DNA of 6,485 bases from Actinomycetes bacterium (GTDB taxonomy: Bacteria; Actinomycetota; Acidimicrobiia; Acidimicrobiales; Acidimicrobiaceae): positions 1-6,485 of the forward strand of contig JAJYVK010000091.1 of assembly GCA_021792075.1 (NCBI GenBank), given 5' to 3'. A program made the translations under genes and the position numbers. The notes below the pieces were generated by a model. The model had not been told where the DNA came from. It did no database searches and was given only the letters and a program-made list of their open reading frames with translations. This document shows, in pieces, positions 1 to 6,065 of the stretch. Every line of letters starts with the position of its first letter. The stretch's first letter is position 1.

Positions 1-31
1 GTTCCTCTAGGCTGGCTAGGTAAGAAACTTG

Positions 32-103
32 CGCCCTCGGCAGGATTCGAACCTGCGCGCCCGGCTCCGGAGGCCGGTGCTCTATCCCCTGAGCTACGAG
101 GGC
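32..103 (-). tRNA. tRNA-Arg (anticodon CCG)
   Basis: Read on the minus strand, the segment folds into a full cloverleaf. The acceptor stem GCCCTCG pairs with CGAGGGC. The D arm has the stem GCTC/GAGC. The anticodon stem CCGGC/GCCGG encloses the loop CTCCGGA, and the T arm is GCAGG-TTCGAAT-CCTGC. The anticodon is CCG (window bases 68-70), which reads the arginine codon CGG. The variable loop is short (4 nt). The discriminator base is G, as is usual for bacterial tRNA-Arg. The 3' CCA is not encoded (the next bases read CAA), so CCA must be added after transcription. The gene points away from argS, whose product charges this tRNA. I see neither a convincing promoter nor a convincing terminator for it. 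Confidence 0.96.
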
Positions 104-210
104 ACATAAGTCAGAGTAGCGCAGGGTTTCAAGGTTCGTTACGCTATCGGCATTGTAGCTGGTGGGCTGGGTTTCGTTATCTGGGATGAATTTGACGAGG
201 TGGCAATTAG

Positions 211-1836
211 GTGAGCAGTGTTCGAGATATGATCGCGGCGGCGCTTTCTGCCGCAATGGGGAGTCTAGGGGTGGAGATGGAACCCTCGCTTTTCATTGTG
301 GAAAGGCCGGCCCGTATCGAACATGGGGAGTTTTCCACCAATGTGGCTATGGTCGCAGCCAAGGAGCTCGGGGAGAAGCCAAGGGTGCTCGCAGAGAAGA
401 TCTGTGGCTATCTAACAGACAATCCGGTCAGATACCAGAGCAGGTTGGAGATCGCAGGCCCTGGCTTCATCAACTTCTTTCTGGACTACGGCTATCTTCA
501 TGACGAGCTTGTTCAGGTAGTGGAACAGGGAGAGGTGTCGTTCGCTAGGTCGGATATAGGCGCTGGTGAACGGGTGCAGCTCGAATTCTGTTCAGCCAAT
601 CCGACGGGGCCGCTTCATGTCGGAAATGGATGGTGGGCGTCCTATGGCGACGCCCTCGCACGGCTGCTGAGGCGCTGCGGCTACAAGGTTTCAACTGAAT
701 ATTACGTAAACGATACGGGTGGGCAGATAAGAAGGCTTGGAGAGTCGCTTCTTGCGCGCAGGGCTGGTCGGGAAGTAGAGGAAGAGGGTTACCAGGGCGA
801 CTACGTAAAGGAGCTGGCTAAAAGGTACACGGGGCCAGATGATGTGATGATCGCCGGCAAATGGGCTGCCGAGGAGAATCTTGCGACCATCAAGGCTTCT
901 TTGGACAAACTCGACATCCACTTCGACGTGTGGTTTTCACAGGCATCAATAGAGGAGTCTGGGGCGGTCCAGGAGATCGTGGATCTTCTTGCTTCGAAGG
1001 GGCTGATCGTCGAGGAGGAGTCAAAGAAGATCTTTCTCTCGACCAGGTTTGGCGACTCGAGGGATCGCTATCTGGTCAAGGCTGGTGGTGATTTCACCTA
1101 TTTGGCTGGTGACATTGCGTACCACTACAACAAGTTCGTATTGAGGGGTTTTCAAAGGGTTATCGATATCTTTGGGGCTGACCACCATGGCCAGGTGGCT
1201 TCTCTCAAAGCGGCGATGGATGCACTGGGCGTGGGATCCGCACGACTTGAAATACTTCTGGGTCAGATGGTATCGCTTCTCTCGGGAGAAGACAGATTGA
1301 AATTCTCAAAGCGGAAGGGGAATTTGATCCCGCTCGATGACCTGTTAGATGAGCTGGGCCCATCGGCTACGAGGTTGCTTTCGCTGTCCACTTCGATCGA
1401 TAGGGCCACTTCGGTAGATATCGAGAAGGTCAAGGCAGAGTCGATGGACAATCCTGTCTATTACATCCAATACGCTCATGCCAGGATGGCCTCAATAGAG
1501 AGGGTGAGGGATCAGCGTGGCATCGTCTTGCCAGAGATCTCCAAGGTTAACCTGTCTCTTTTGGACCATCCAAGGGAACTCGCTCTTTTGAGAGAGCTGA
1601 GGACCTTGCCTGAAGTGGTGGAAGACGCTGCCCTTGAGAGGGCGCCCTACAAGATTGCCAATTGGCTCAAGGACTTTTCCGGACTGTTCCACAGCTTCTA
1701 CCACGACTGCTATGTAATTTCGGATGCAGTAGCAATAGATCTGACTTATGCAAGGCTTTATCTTGTTGCCGGCTGCAAGGTGGCGATCAGGGTGGCCCTG
1801 TCGCTCCTTGGAGTTGAAGCATTGGAGCAGATGTGA
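211..1836 (+). CDS. argS: Arginyl-tRNA synthetase (ArgRS), cytoplasmic class I enzyme
   Basis: Attaches arginine to tRNA-Arg using ATP. The protein is 541 aa, within the range of bacterial ArgRS. The N-terminal part (about 1-115) matches the ArgRS-specific additional domain that contacts the tRNA D-loop. The class I catalytic core follows, with the HIGH-type signature as HVGN (136-139) inside SANPTGPLHVGNG, then YVNDTGGQ (165-172), FGADHHGQ (321-328), and the KMSKS-type loop as KFSKRKGN (364-371). The C-terminal helical anticodon-binding domain begins near NPVYYIQYAHAR (414-425), and the end LGVEALEQM matches the family's usual terminus. The GTG start at 211 has GAGG ten bases upstream, a rather long spacing. 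An internal ATG at 229 would shorten the N-terminal domain and has a poorer ribosome site. The stop codon overlaps the lysA start, indicating an operon. No promoter in the 104-210 spacer is convincing. Confidence 0.97.
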   Translation: MSSVRDMIAAALSAAMGSLGVEMEPSLFIVERPARIEHGEFSTNVAMVAAKELGEKPRVLAEKICGYLTDNPVRYQSRLEIAGPGFINFFLDYGYLHDELVQVVEQGEVSFARSDIGAGERVQLEFCSANPTGPLHVGNGWWASYGDALARLLRRCGYKVSTEYYVNDTGGQIRRLGESLLARRAGREVEEEGYQGDYVKELAKRYTGPDDVMIAGKWAAEENLATIKASLDKLDIHFDVWFSQASIEESGAVQEIVDLLASKGLIVEEESKKIFLSTRFGDSRDRYLVKAGGDFTYLAGDIAYHYNKFVLRGFQRVIDIFGADHHGQVASLKAAMDALGVGSARLEILLGQMVSLLSGEDRLKFSKRKGNLIPLDDLLDELGPSATRLLSLSTSIDRATSVDIEKVKAESMDNPVYYIQYAHARMASIERVRDQRGIVLPEISKVNLSLLDHPRELALLRELRTLPEVVEDAALERAPYKIANWLKDFSGLFHSFYHDCYVISDAVAIDLTYARLYLVAGCKVAIRVALSLLGVEALEQM

Positions 1837-3143
1837 TGGACGAGACTCAAAGCCAGGTTGCGGATCCGACTGAACCTATACCTCTGCACCTCTTACCCCA
1901 GGGTTGCGGCGTAGGCCGTGACGGAGCCCTTTGGATCAGGGGGCAAAGAGTTTCCGATTTGGTCAAAGAGTTTGGAACGCCTCTTTTCATCTACGACGAG
2001 GAACAGATCAGATCGCGAGCGAAGGAGCTTAAAGCGCATTTTGGTTCTGATGTGGCGTACGCTTCGAAGGCATTTTTATGCAAAGCGATGGCCAGGCTGG
2101 TAGACGAGGAAGGCCTGCACATTGATGTCGCGTCTGGCGGCGAGCTTTCTGTAGTGCTCAGCGTTGGGTTTCCTCCAGAGCGGATAGTGATGCACGGCAA
2201 CAACAAGTCGGTGGCGGAGCTTGAACTGGCGATCTCTGCGGGAGTCGGGCGGATTGTGATCGATTCGTTCGATGAGATCGAGAGACTTGAGTCACTTATT
2301 CCCAGGGGACATCCTATCGAGGTATGGATTCGGGTAACCCCTGGGGTCGAGGCCCACACCCACGAGTTCATCATGACTGGACAGGATGACTCGAAATTTG
2401 GCTTTGGGCTGCTTTCCGGAGATGCAAAGATTGCGCTGGATAGGCTGAAGCTGTCGGAGCGGCTCAACCTTGTCGGTCTGCATGCCCACATTGGAAGCCA
2501 GATTTTTTCTCTTGACTCCTTTGTCAAGGAGGTGGAGGTGCTCGCACCATTCTTTGCCTCCGCTGGAGTTGAGGAACTCAACTTCGGAGGAGGCCTGGGA
2601 ATCCCATATGTTTCCGGCGAGCCTGTCATAGAGTTTTCGGACTGGGCTGCAGCACTTAAAGACAGCGTCAAGGCTGCGGGGATCCCCTCATCTGCACGGA
2701 TTATGGTAGAGCCAGGCAGGTCGCTAGTAGGTCCAACTGCTATGACGGTGTATGAGATCGGGACCATTAAAGAGATACAGGGAATTCGCACCTACGTGAG
2801 CGTTGACGGGGGAATGAGTGACAATCCGCGTCCGGTGCTCTATGGAAGTGGATATGAGACGTTTCTGGTAGACAGTGTCTTTGCGCGTCGCGAGCGACGA
2901 GTGACCGTGGTGGGGAAGCACTGCGAGTCGGGCGACATATTGGTAAAGGAGGGCCAGCTCCCATCCGCTGCCAAGGTCGGTGATCTCTTGGCGACTCCGG
3001 TTACGGGAGCATATGGCTACTCGATGGCGTCAAATTACAATAAAGTTGGGCGACCGGCGGTGGTATTTGTGAACAACCGGGGATATCGCCTGGTGCTGCG
3101 GCGAGAGACCGTCAGCGATCTTCTCTCGCTCGACCTCGGCTAA
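1836..3143 (+). CDS. lysA: Diaminopimelate decarboxylase (last step of lysine synthesis)
   Basis: PLP-dependent fold-type III enzyme converting meso-diaminopimelate to L-lysine and CO2 in the cytoplasm. From the ATG at 1836 the protein is 435 aa. The alanine-racemase-like barrel carries the PLP lysine in YASKAF (Lys78), followed by DVASGGEL, the HIGSQ motif (218-222), the glycine-rich GGGLGIPY and EPGRSLVG. The C-terminal beta domain has VDGGMSDNPRPVLYG, the catalytic-cysteine motif CESGD (Cys363) and GAYGYSMASNYN. All the hallmark residues of the family are present. The ATG overlaps the argS stop by one base (TGATG), with GGAG eight bases upstream. A GTG at 1833 would add one residue but leaves only five bases to the same GGAG. 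The overlap suggests translational coupling to argS. A 7-bp hairpin spans the lysA stop codon. Confidence 0.97.
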   Translation: MDETQSQVADPTEPIPLHLLPQGCGVGRDGALWIRGQRVSDLVKEFGTPLFIYDEEQIRSRAKELKAHFGSDVAYASKAFLCKAMARLVDEEGLHIDVASGGELSVVLSVGFPPERIVMHGNNKSVAELELAISAGVGRIVIDSFDEIERLESLIPRGHPIEVWIRVTPGVEAHTHEFIMTGQDDSKFGFGLLSGDAKIALDRLKLSERLNLVGLHAHIGSQIFSLDSFVKEVEVLAPFFASAGVEELNFGGGLGIPYVSGEPVIEFSDWAAALKDSVKAAGIPSSARIMVEPGRSLVGPTAMTVYEIGTIKEIQGIRTYVSVDGGMSDNPRPVLYGSGYETFLVDSVFARRERRVTVVGKHCESGDILVKEGQLPSAAKVGDLLATPVTGAYGYSMASNYNKVGRPAVVFVNNRGYRLVLRRETVSDLLSLDLG

Positions 3144-3149
3144 GGTCGA
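3130..3149 (+). other. Perfect 7-bp hairpin across the lysA stop codon
   Basis: TCGACCT (3130-3136) pairs exactly with AGGTCGA (3143-3149) around the six-base loop CGGCTA, and the TAA stop (3141-3143) sits in the loop and stem. No run of T follows (next bases TTCAACC), so this is not a standard intrinsic terminator. It could be an mRNA 3' stabiliser, a pause site for Rho-dependent ending, or a chance repeat. It is the clearest structure in the lysA-hom gap. Confidence 0.45.
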
Positions 3150-3253
3150 TTCAACCGGAGAGCAGTTTGGGATTAGAGTCGAAAAGCCGGGCCATGTGGG
3201 TTCCGTCAGCTCTCACAAGGGTTGGCAGCGCAGAATGGCGCTAAGTTGGAGAG
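3144..3253 (+). other. lysA-hom intergenic spacer
   Basis: This 110-base spacer has no credible ORF and no T-tract terminator. Apart from the hairpin at its left edge, GAGAGC (3158-3163) could pair at long range with GCTCTC (3209-3214), but the 45-base loop makes that doubtful. A TAGAGT (3174-3179) resembles a -10 box but has no good -35. The length leaves room for a separate hom promoter, or hom may simply be transcribed through from argS-lysA. The sequence does not decide. Confidence 0.4.
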
Positions 3254-4555
3254 GTGAGTTCAATACCGGTTCGTTTGGGAATATTGGGGTGTGGCAATGT
3301 AGGTGCAGCCCTGGTCAAGATCATCCTCGATGACCAGAGCCTGATAGAGTCACAAACCGGCGAGGTTCTTGAGATAGCTGCAATAGCGGTTCGGGACCTT
3401 TCAGCCGAACGCCCAAGCTGGGTTCCCAGAGAGCTCTTGACCGATGACCCGTTCTCGGTAGCGACCGATCCCTCGATCGACATTGTGGTTGAGGTGATGG
3501 GGGGCTACGATCCGGCGAAGGCTTTGATCGAGGAGGCATTGGGTTCTAAGAAGTCAGTGGTGACGGCGAATAAGACCCTTCTTTCGGATTTTGGCGAGGA
3601 GATCGCCGCCCTTGCTCGAAGCCATGGTCGCGATGTCTTCTTCGAGGCCGCCGTGGCCGGTGGGATACCTCTGATCAGATCGCTGAAGGTCTCCTTGGCA
3701 GCGGAGAGGGTTCGCAGGGTCACGGGAATAGTTAACGGCACCACAAATTTCATACTTACAAAGATGTCAGAGGAGCAGATCTCCTATCGAGACGCGCTCA
3801 ATAGAGCCCAGGAACTGGGCTATGCCGAGGCGGATCCGAGTGCCGATGTCGAGGGAATCGACGCCAGTGCCAAAGCCGCTATCCTCGCCTCCATTGCCTT
3901 CGGGCGCAGAGTGCAGCTAAGTGACGTGTCCCGCGAAGGCATTACCTCTGTGACTCTGGATGACTTCGCATTTGCCAAGCGCCACGGATACACGCTCAAG
4001 CTCCTGGCAATTTGCGAGTGGGTCGAGTCGGCCCAAGGAGGGGAGGGAAGCATCTCGGTTCGCGTCCACCCTGCGATGGTCCCGGTCACGCACCCTTTGG
4101 CATCTGTGCGTGATGCTTTTAACGCGGTCTTTGTTGAAGGCGATTCTGTGGGCGAGTTGATGTTTTACGGAAGAGGTGCTGGAGGAATGCCCACGGCGTC
4201 CGCCGTTCTGGGGGACATTATTGATGCGGCTCACAACCTGCGCTACGGCTCGATGGAGCGCCATGTCGCTCGTCCCGCCGCCAGAATACTGGCCTTCGAC
4301 GAGCTAAAGTATCAGTTCTACATAGCCATCGACGTGAGTGATCGGCCGGGTGTTCTCGCCCAGGTCGCGACCGTGTTTGGCGACAACGGGGTGTCGATAA
4401 TGTCTATGGAACAGGTCGGCCTTGGTAGTGAAGCGCGGCTGATCTTCATAACGCACCTTGCCAAGGAGCGGGCGCTGCAGAAGACACTGGCTGAGGTCAG
4501 GAACCTCGACGCCGTGGAACGGCTTGTCGGCTTCATAAGAGTGTTAGGCAGTTGA
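3254..4555 (+). CDS. hom: Homoserine dehydrogenase with C-terminal ACT domain
   Basis: Reduces aspartate semialdehyde to homoserine with NAD(P)H, at the branch point towards threonine, methionine and isoleucine. At 433 aa it is a monofunctional enzyme of normal actinobacterial length, with no fused aspartokinase. The N-terminal Rossmann fold has GILGCGNVG (9-17). TANKTLL (104-110) carries the catalytic-type Lys107. The catalytic domain has EAAVAGGIPLIRSL (131-144), GIVNGTTNFILTKM (158-171) and GYAEADPSADVEGIDASAK (189-207). There Glu192, Asp203 and Lys207 match the spacing of the known substrate-binding Glu and catalytic Asp/Lys pair. Residues from about 354 form an ACT domain with DRPGVLAQVATVFGDNGVSI, consistent with allosteric feedback, classically by threonine. 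GTG 3254 is the only sensible start, since an in-frame TAA lies just upstream at 3242. GGAG is only two bases before it, an unusually tight site. Confidence 0.97.
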   Translation: MSSIPVRLGILGCGNVGAALVKIILDDQSLIESQTGEVLEIAAIAVRDLSAERPSWVPRELLTDDPFSVATDPSIDIVVEVMGGYDPAKALIEEALGSKKSVVTANKTLLSDFGEEIAALARSHGRDVFFEAAVAGGIPLIRSLKVSLAAERVRRVTGIVNGTTNFILTKMSEEQISYRDALNRAQELGYAEADPSADVEGIDASAKAAILASIAFGRRVQLSDVSREGITSVTLDDFAFAKRHGYTLKLLAICEWVESAQGGEGSISVRVHPAMVPVTHPLASVRDAFNAVFVEGDSVGELMFYGRGAGGMPTASAVLGDIIDAAHNLRYGSMERHVARPAARILAFDELKYQFYIAIDVSDRPGVLAQVATVFGDNGVSIMSMEQVGLGSEARLIFITHLAKERALQKTLAEVRNLDAVERLVGFIRVLGS

Positions 4556-4605
4556 CAATGGGGCTCAATTACAACTTGGGCATAGTGATGACGAGGTCCT
4601 AAGAG

Positions 4606-5682
4606 ATGGCAGAGAATTCCGGCAGGCCAGATCGAGAACGCATGGTGTGGCGCGGCGTTGTGGAGGAGTATCGCCGTTTCATGCCGGTCAATGACAAGAC
4701 GCCGATTGTAACCCTTGGCGAAGGCAGAACCCCGCTGATCTATGCGCCCGTGCTTTCGAGCATCAAATCTGCAAAGGTGTACCTCAAATATGAGGGCGGA
4801 AATCCAACCGGCTCCTTCAAGGACCGGGGGATGACTCTGGCCATTTCAAAGGCGGCCGAAGAGGGCAGCCAGACAGTCGTTTGCGCTTCAACGGGTAACA
4901 CATCTGCTTCAGCGGCGGCCTATGCCTCAAAGGCCGGAATGACCTGTGCCGTGCTCATACCAGAGGGGTACATAGCACTCGGAAAACTTGCCCAGGCTCT
5001 CATCTACGGTGCCAAAGTAATGCAAATAAAGGGAAATTTCGATCAAGCTCTCGAAATTGTCCGCGAGCTGGGAGAGAATTCGGAAAAAGTCACCGTTGTC
5101 AACTCGATAAACCCCTACCGGATCGAGGGTCAAAAGACCGGAGCTTTCGAGATCATCGACACCTTGGGTGTTGTGCCCGACTACCACTTCATCCCGGTTG
5201 GCAACGCCGGAAACATCACAGCCTACTGGAAGGGCTACCAGGAGTACTACAAGGAAGGGATCTCTTCGTCCTTACCTAAAATGATGGGATTTCAGGCCGC
5301 AGGTGCAGCGCCTATAGTTCTGGGACATGTCGTGGAGCGTCCGGAAACGGTTGCGACGGCGATTCGCATAGGCAATCCCGCCTCATGGGACAATGCCGTA
5401 CGGGCAAGGGACGAGTCCGGAGGGGTAATAAGAGCTGTCGAGGATAGCGAGATCCTGGAGGCCTATAGATTTCTCGCCACGAAGGAGTCGGTATTCTGTG
5501 AACCCGCGTCGGCTGCGTCTGTAGCGGGCCTGATGAAGACCGAAGTGAAGCCGGGCTCCGTTGTTGTGTGCGTACTAACAGGACACGGCCTGAAGGATCC
5601 CGATGTCGCCATCTCGCAGATCTCGGTGCCAGAAGCTGTTGACGCTACCTACGAGGCGATATCGAAGGAGCTTGGGATCTGA
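4606..5682 (+). CDS. thrC: Threonine synthase (short, actinobacterial-type)
   Basis: PLP-dependent fold-type II lyase converting O-phospho-L-homoserine and water to threonine and phosphate, the last step of the pathway. At 358 aa it belongs to the short form, close to actinobacterial ThrC and unlike the roughly 430-aa enterobacterial form. PLP Lys72 is in GGNPTGSFKDRGM. STGNTSASAAAYASKAG (95-111) is the substrate-binding Ser/Thr/Asn loop, VGNAGNI (198-204) is the phosphate-cradling glycine loop, and CEPASAASVAGL (298-309) and LTGHGLKDP (324-332) complete the fold. The ATG at 4606 has GAGG nine bases upstream. An ATG at 4642 (Met13) would give the common MVWRG-like terminus but has a weaker ribosome site, so about 12 extra N-terminal residues are possible but uncertain. 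It follows hom by 50 bases, probably in the same transcript. Homoserine kinase does not follow. Confidence 0.96.
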   Translation: MAENSGRPDRERMVWRGVVEEYRRFMPVNDKTPIVTLGEGRTPLIYAPVLSSIKSAKVYLKYEGGNPTGSFKDRGMTLAISKAAEEGSQTVVCASTGNTSASAAAYASKAGMTCAVLIPEGYIALGKLAQALIYGAKVMQIKGNFDQALEIVRELGENSEKVTVVNSINPYRIEGQKTGAFEIIDTLGVVPDYHFIPVGNAGNITAYWKGYQEYYKEGISSSLPKMMGFQAAGAAPIVLGHVVERPETVATAIRIGNPASWDNAVRARDESGGVIRAVEDSEILEAYRFLATKESVFCEPASAASVAGLMKTEVKPGSVVVCVLTGHGLKDPDVAISQISVPEAVDATYEAISKELGI

Positions 5683-5683
5683 A

Positions 5684-5701
5684 TGTCGCATGTTGGCGAC
5701 A
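5684..5701 (+). other. Hairpin immediately after the thrC stop
   Basis: TGTCGC (5684-5689) pairs perfectly with GCGACA (5696-5701) around a six-base loop, one base after the thrC TGA. No T-tract follows (next bases AGTTGCTAG), so it does not qualify as an intrinsic terminator. A transcript-end stabiliser or an element near a Rho-dependent end is plausible. It resembles the lysA-end hairpin in position, stem length and lack of a T-run. Confidence 0.45.
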
Positions 5702-5882
5702 AGTTGCTAGAGTGGATTTAAGGCACCCTCGCCGTAGGGATTGTTTCGGTAGCTGGAATTCTCCGAGTTGTGAACATTCTGGCGAAATCTTTTTCCTCTA
5801 AACGTTTGAGTTGACGCGACTCAGATGTGCCGTTGGATTTGAGTAGGGTGCCGGGTTGTGCTAGAAACTAGGTAATGCGCTA

Positions 5883-5904
5883 GTAGCAGGTTACTTGCTA
5901 CCTG
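5883..5904 (+). repeat. Two overlapping, mutually exclusive hairpins
   Basis: GTAGCA (5883-5888) can pair with TGCTAC (5896-5901) over a seven-base loop, or CAGGT (5887-5891) can pair with ACCTG (5900-5904) over an eight-base loop. The two stems share bases and cannot form together. Such competition is typical of RNA switches and attenuators, but the stems are short and could arise by chance. Confidence 0.35.
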
Positions 5905-5958
5905 GACTGATCAACTCCATCCCGGGGAAAAGGCTCATAGAGGCAAAATACCTGAAAA

Positions 5959-5991
5959 AACCACGAAATCACACGCGTTCTTGAGGTGGTT
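5959..5991. repeat. Long-loop inverted repeat AACCAC/GTGGTT
   Basis: AACCAC (5959-5964) pairs with GTGGTT (5986-5991), with a possible inner GAA/TTC extension (5965-5967 with 5978-5980) interrupted by a TTGAG bulge. On the minus strand the stem is followed directly by a run of T, so it looks like a weak intrinsic terminator for antisense transcripts coming out of rho. On the plus strand it has no T-tract. The large loop lowers confidence. Confidence 0.3.
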
Positions 5992-5996
5992 ATGCT
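5968..5996 (+). promoter_or_regulatory. Candidate promoter for rho
   Basis: ATCACA (5968-5973, four of six matches to TTGACA) lies 17 bases before TATGCT (5991-5996, four of six matches to TATAAT, with the key TA...T kept). A transcript would begin near 6002-6004 and have a leader of about 60 bases with a small hairpin at its 5' end. This is a weak match by eye. If it is used, the first tiny ORF (5992-6024) would not be in that mRNA. Confidence 0.2.
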
Positions 5997-6024
5997 GTGG
6001 CGGGCTCTAAAGGAGCAATGTTGA
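5992..6024 (+). CDS. Candidate leader ORF 1 upstream of rho (10 codons)
   Basis: Reads MLWRALKEQC then TGA. GAGG (5983-5986) sits five bases before the ATG, a good ribosome site. Its TGA (6022-6024) overlaps a TTG start (6021-6023) of the next tiny ORF as TTGA. It has no recognisable family and is too short for a homology call. Translation is an inference from the ribosome site and the overlap only. Confidence 0.2.
   Translation: MLWRALKEQC
6004..6016 (+). promoter_or_regulatory. Small hairpin enclosing the leader ORF 2 ribosome site
   Basis: GCTC (6004-6007) pairs with GAGC (6013-6016), with a further T-G pair and an AAA loop. The pairing covers most of the strong AAAGGAG Shine-Dalgarno (6009-6015). 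The stem is short, so masking would be weak. It matters only if the leader ORF is translated. Confidence 0.25.
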
Positions 6025-6065
6025 ACAATTTCGAATTCATTGTTGAGTGGAAGAGGTGCAGATGA
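6021..6065 (+). CDS. Candidate leader ORF 2, overlapping the rho start (14-15 codons)
   Basis: From TTG 6021 it reads MNNFEFIVEWKRCR. From ATG 6018 it has one more residue (MLNNFEF...). AAAGGAG (6009-6015), the best Shine-Dalgarno in the window, is five bases before the TTG and two before the ATG, so TTG fits better. Its TGA (6063-6065) overlaps the rho ATG as ATGA, the classic layout for translational coupling. An internal stem AACAAT/ATTGTT (6024-6029 with 6039-6044) flanks the loop TTCGAATTC. A leader peptide gene (rhoL) precedes rho in enterobacteria, but I see no sequence likeness to it. Whether this ORF is translated is unproven. Confidence 0.35.
   Translation: MNNFEFIVEWKRCR

Larger units (their letters stand above)
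5683..6061 (+). other. thrC-rho intergenic / probable rho leader region
   Basis: This 379-base stretch has no ORF of ordinary length on either strand, where homoserine kinase would normally lie. It holds, in order: a hairpin right after thrC (5684-5701); a weak CCCT/AGGG pair (5726-5739) followed by ATTGTTT, too short to call a terminator; an inverted repeat TGAGT/ACTCA (5807-5823); a possible promoter TTGAGT-N17-TAGAAA (5839-5867, weak); overlapping alternative hairpins at 5883-5904; a long-loop stem at 5959-5991; and two tiny ORFs leading to rho. Lengthy leaders are known for several bacterial rho genes, because Rho often controls its own expression. That this one is regulatory is an inference from its length and structure. 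Confidence 0.5.

Noticed and set aside
104..132. TTGAAA-N17-TTATGT on the minus strand as the tRNA-Arg promoter
   Set aside because: The -10-like box directly abuts the mature tRNA 5' end, so transcription would start inside the tRNA.
162..503. Plus-strand frame overlapping the argS 5' end
   Set aside because: A shifted-frame shadow of argS with no family signature. The argS frame carries the conserved N-terminal domain across the same bases.
1991..2791. Long open frame (266 codons) on the minus strand inside lysA
   Set aside because: It is fully antisense to lysA, whose motifs are unmistakable. The translation is Ser/Pro-rich without domain features, as expected from reading the reverse of a coding strand.
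4552..4557. Perfect -35 consensus TTGACA at the hom stop codon
   Set aside because: No -10-like hexamer lies 16-18 bases downstream; the nearest candidate, CATAGT, is 23 bases away. Probably coincidental.
5683..5721. 12-codon ORF (MSHVGDKLLEWI) starting directly after the thrC stop
   Set aside because: The nearest Shine-Dalgarno is about 12 bases away inside thrC, the start lies next to a hairpin, and there is no downstream overlap to suggest a leader role.
5726..5746. CCCT/AGGG stem followed by ATTGTTT as an intrinsic terminator
   Set aside because: The stem is only four pairs and the T-tract is broken, so it is too weak to call.
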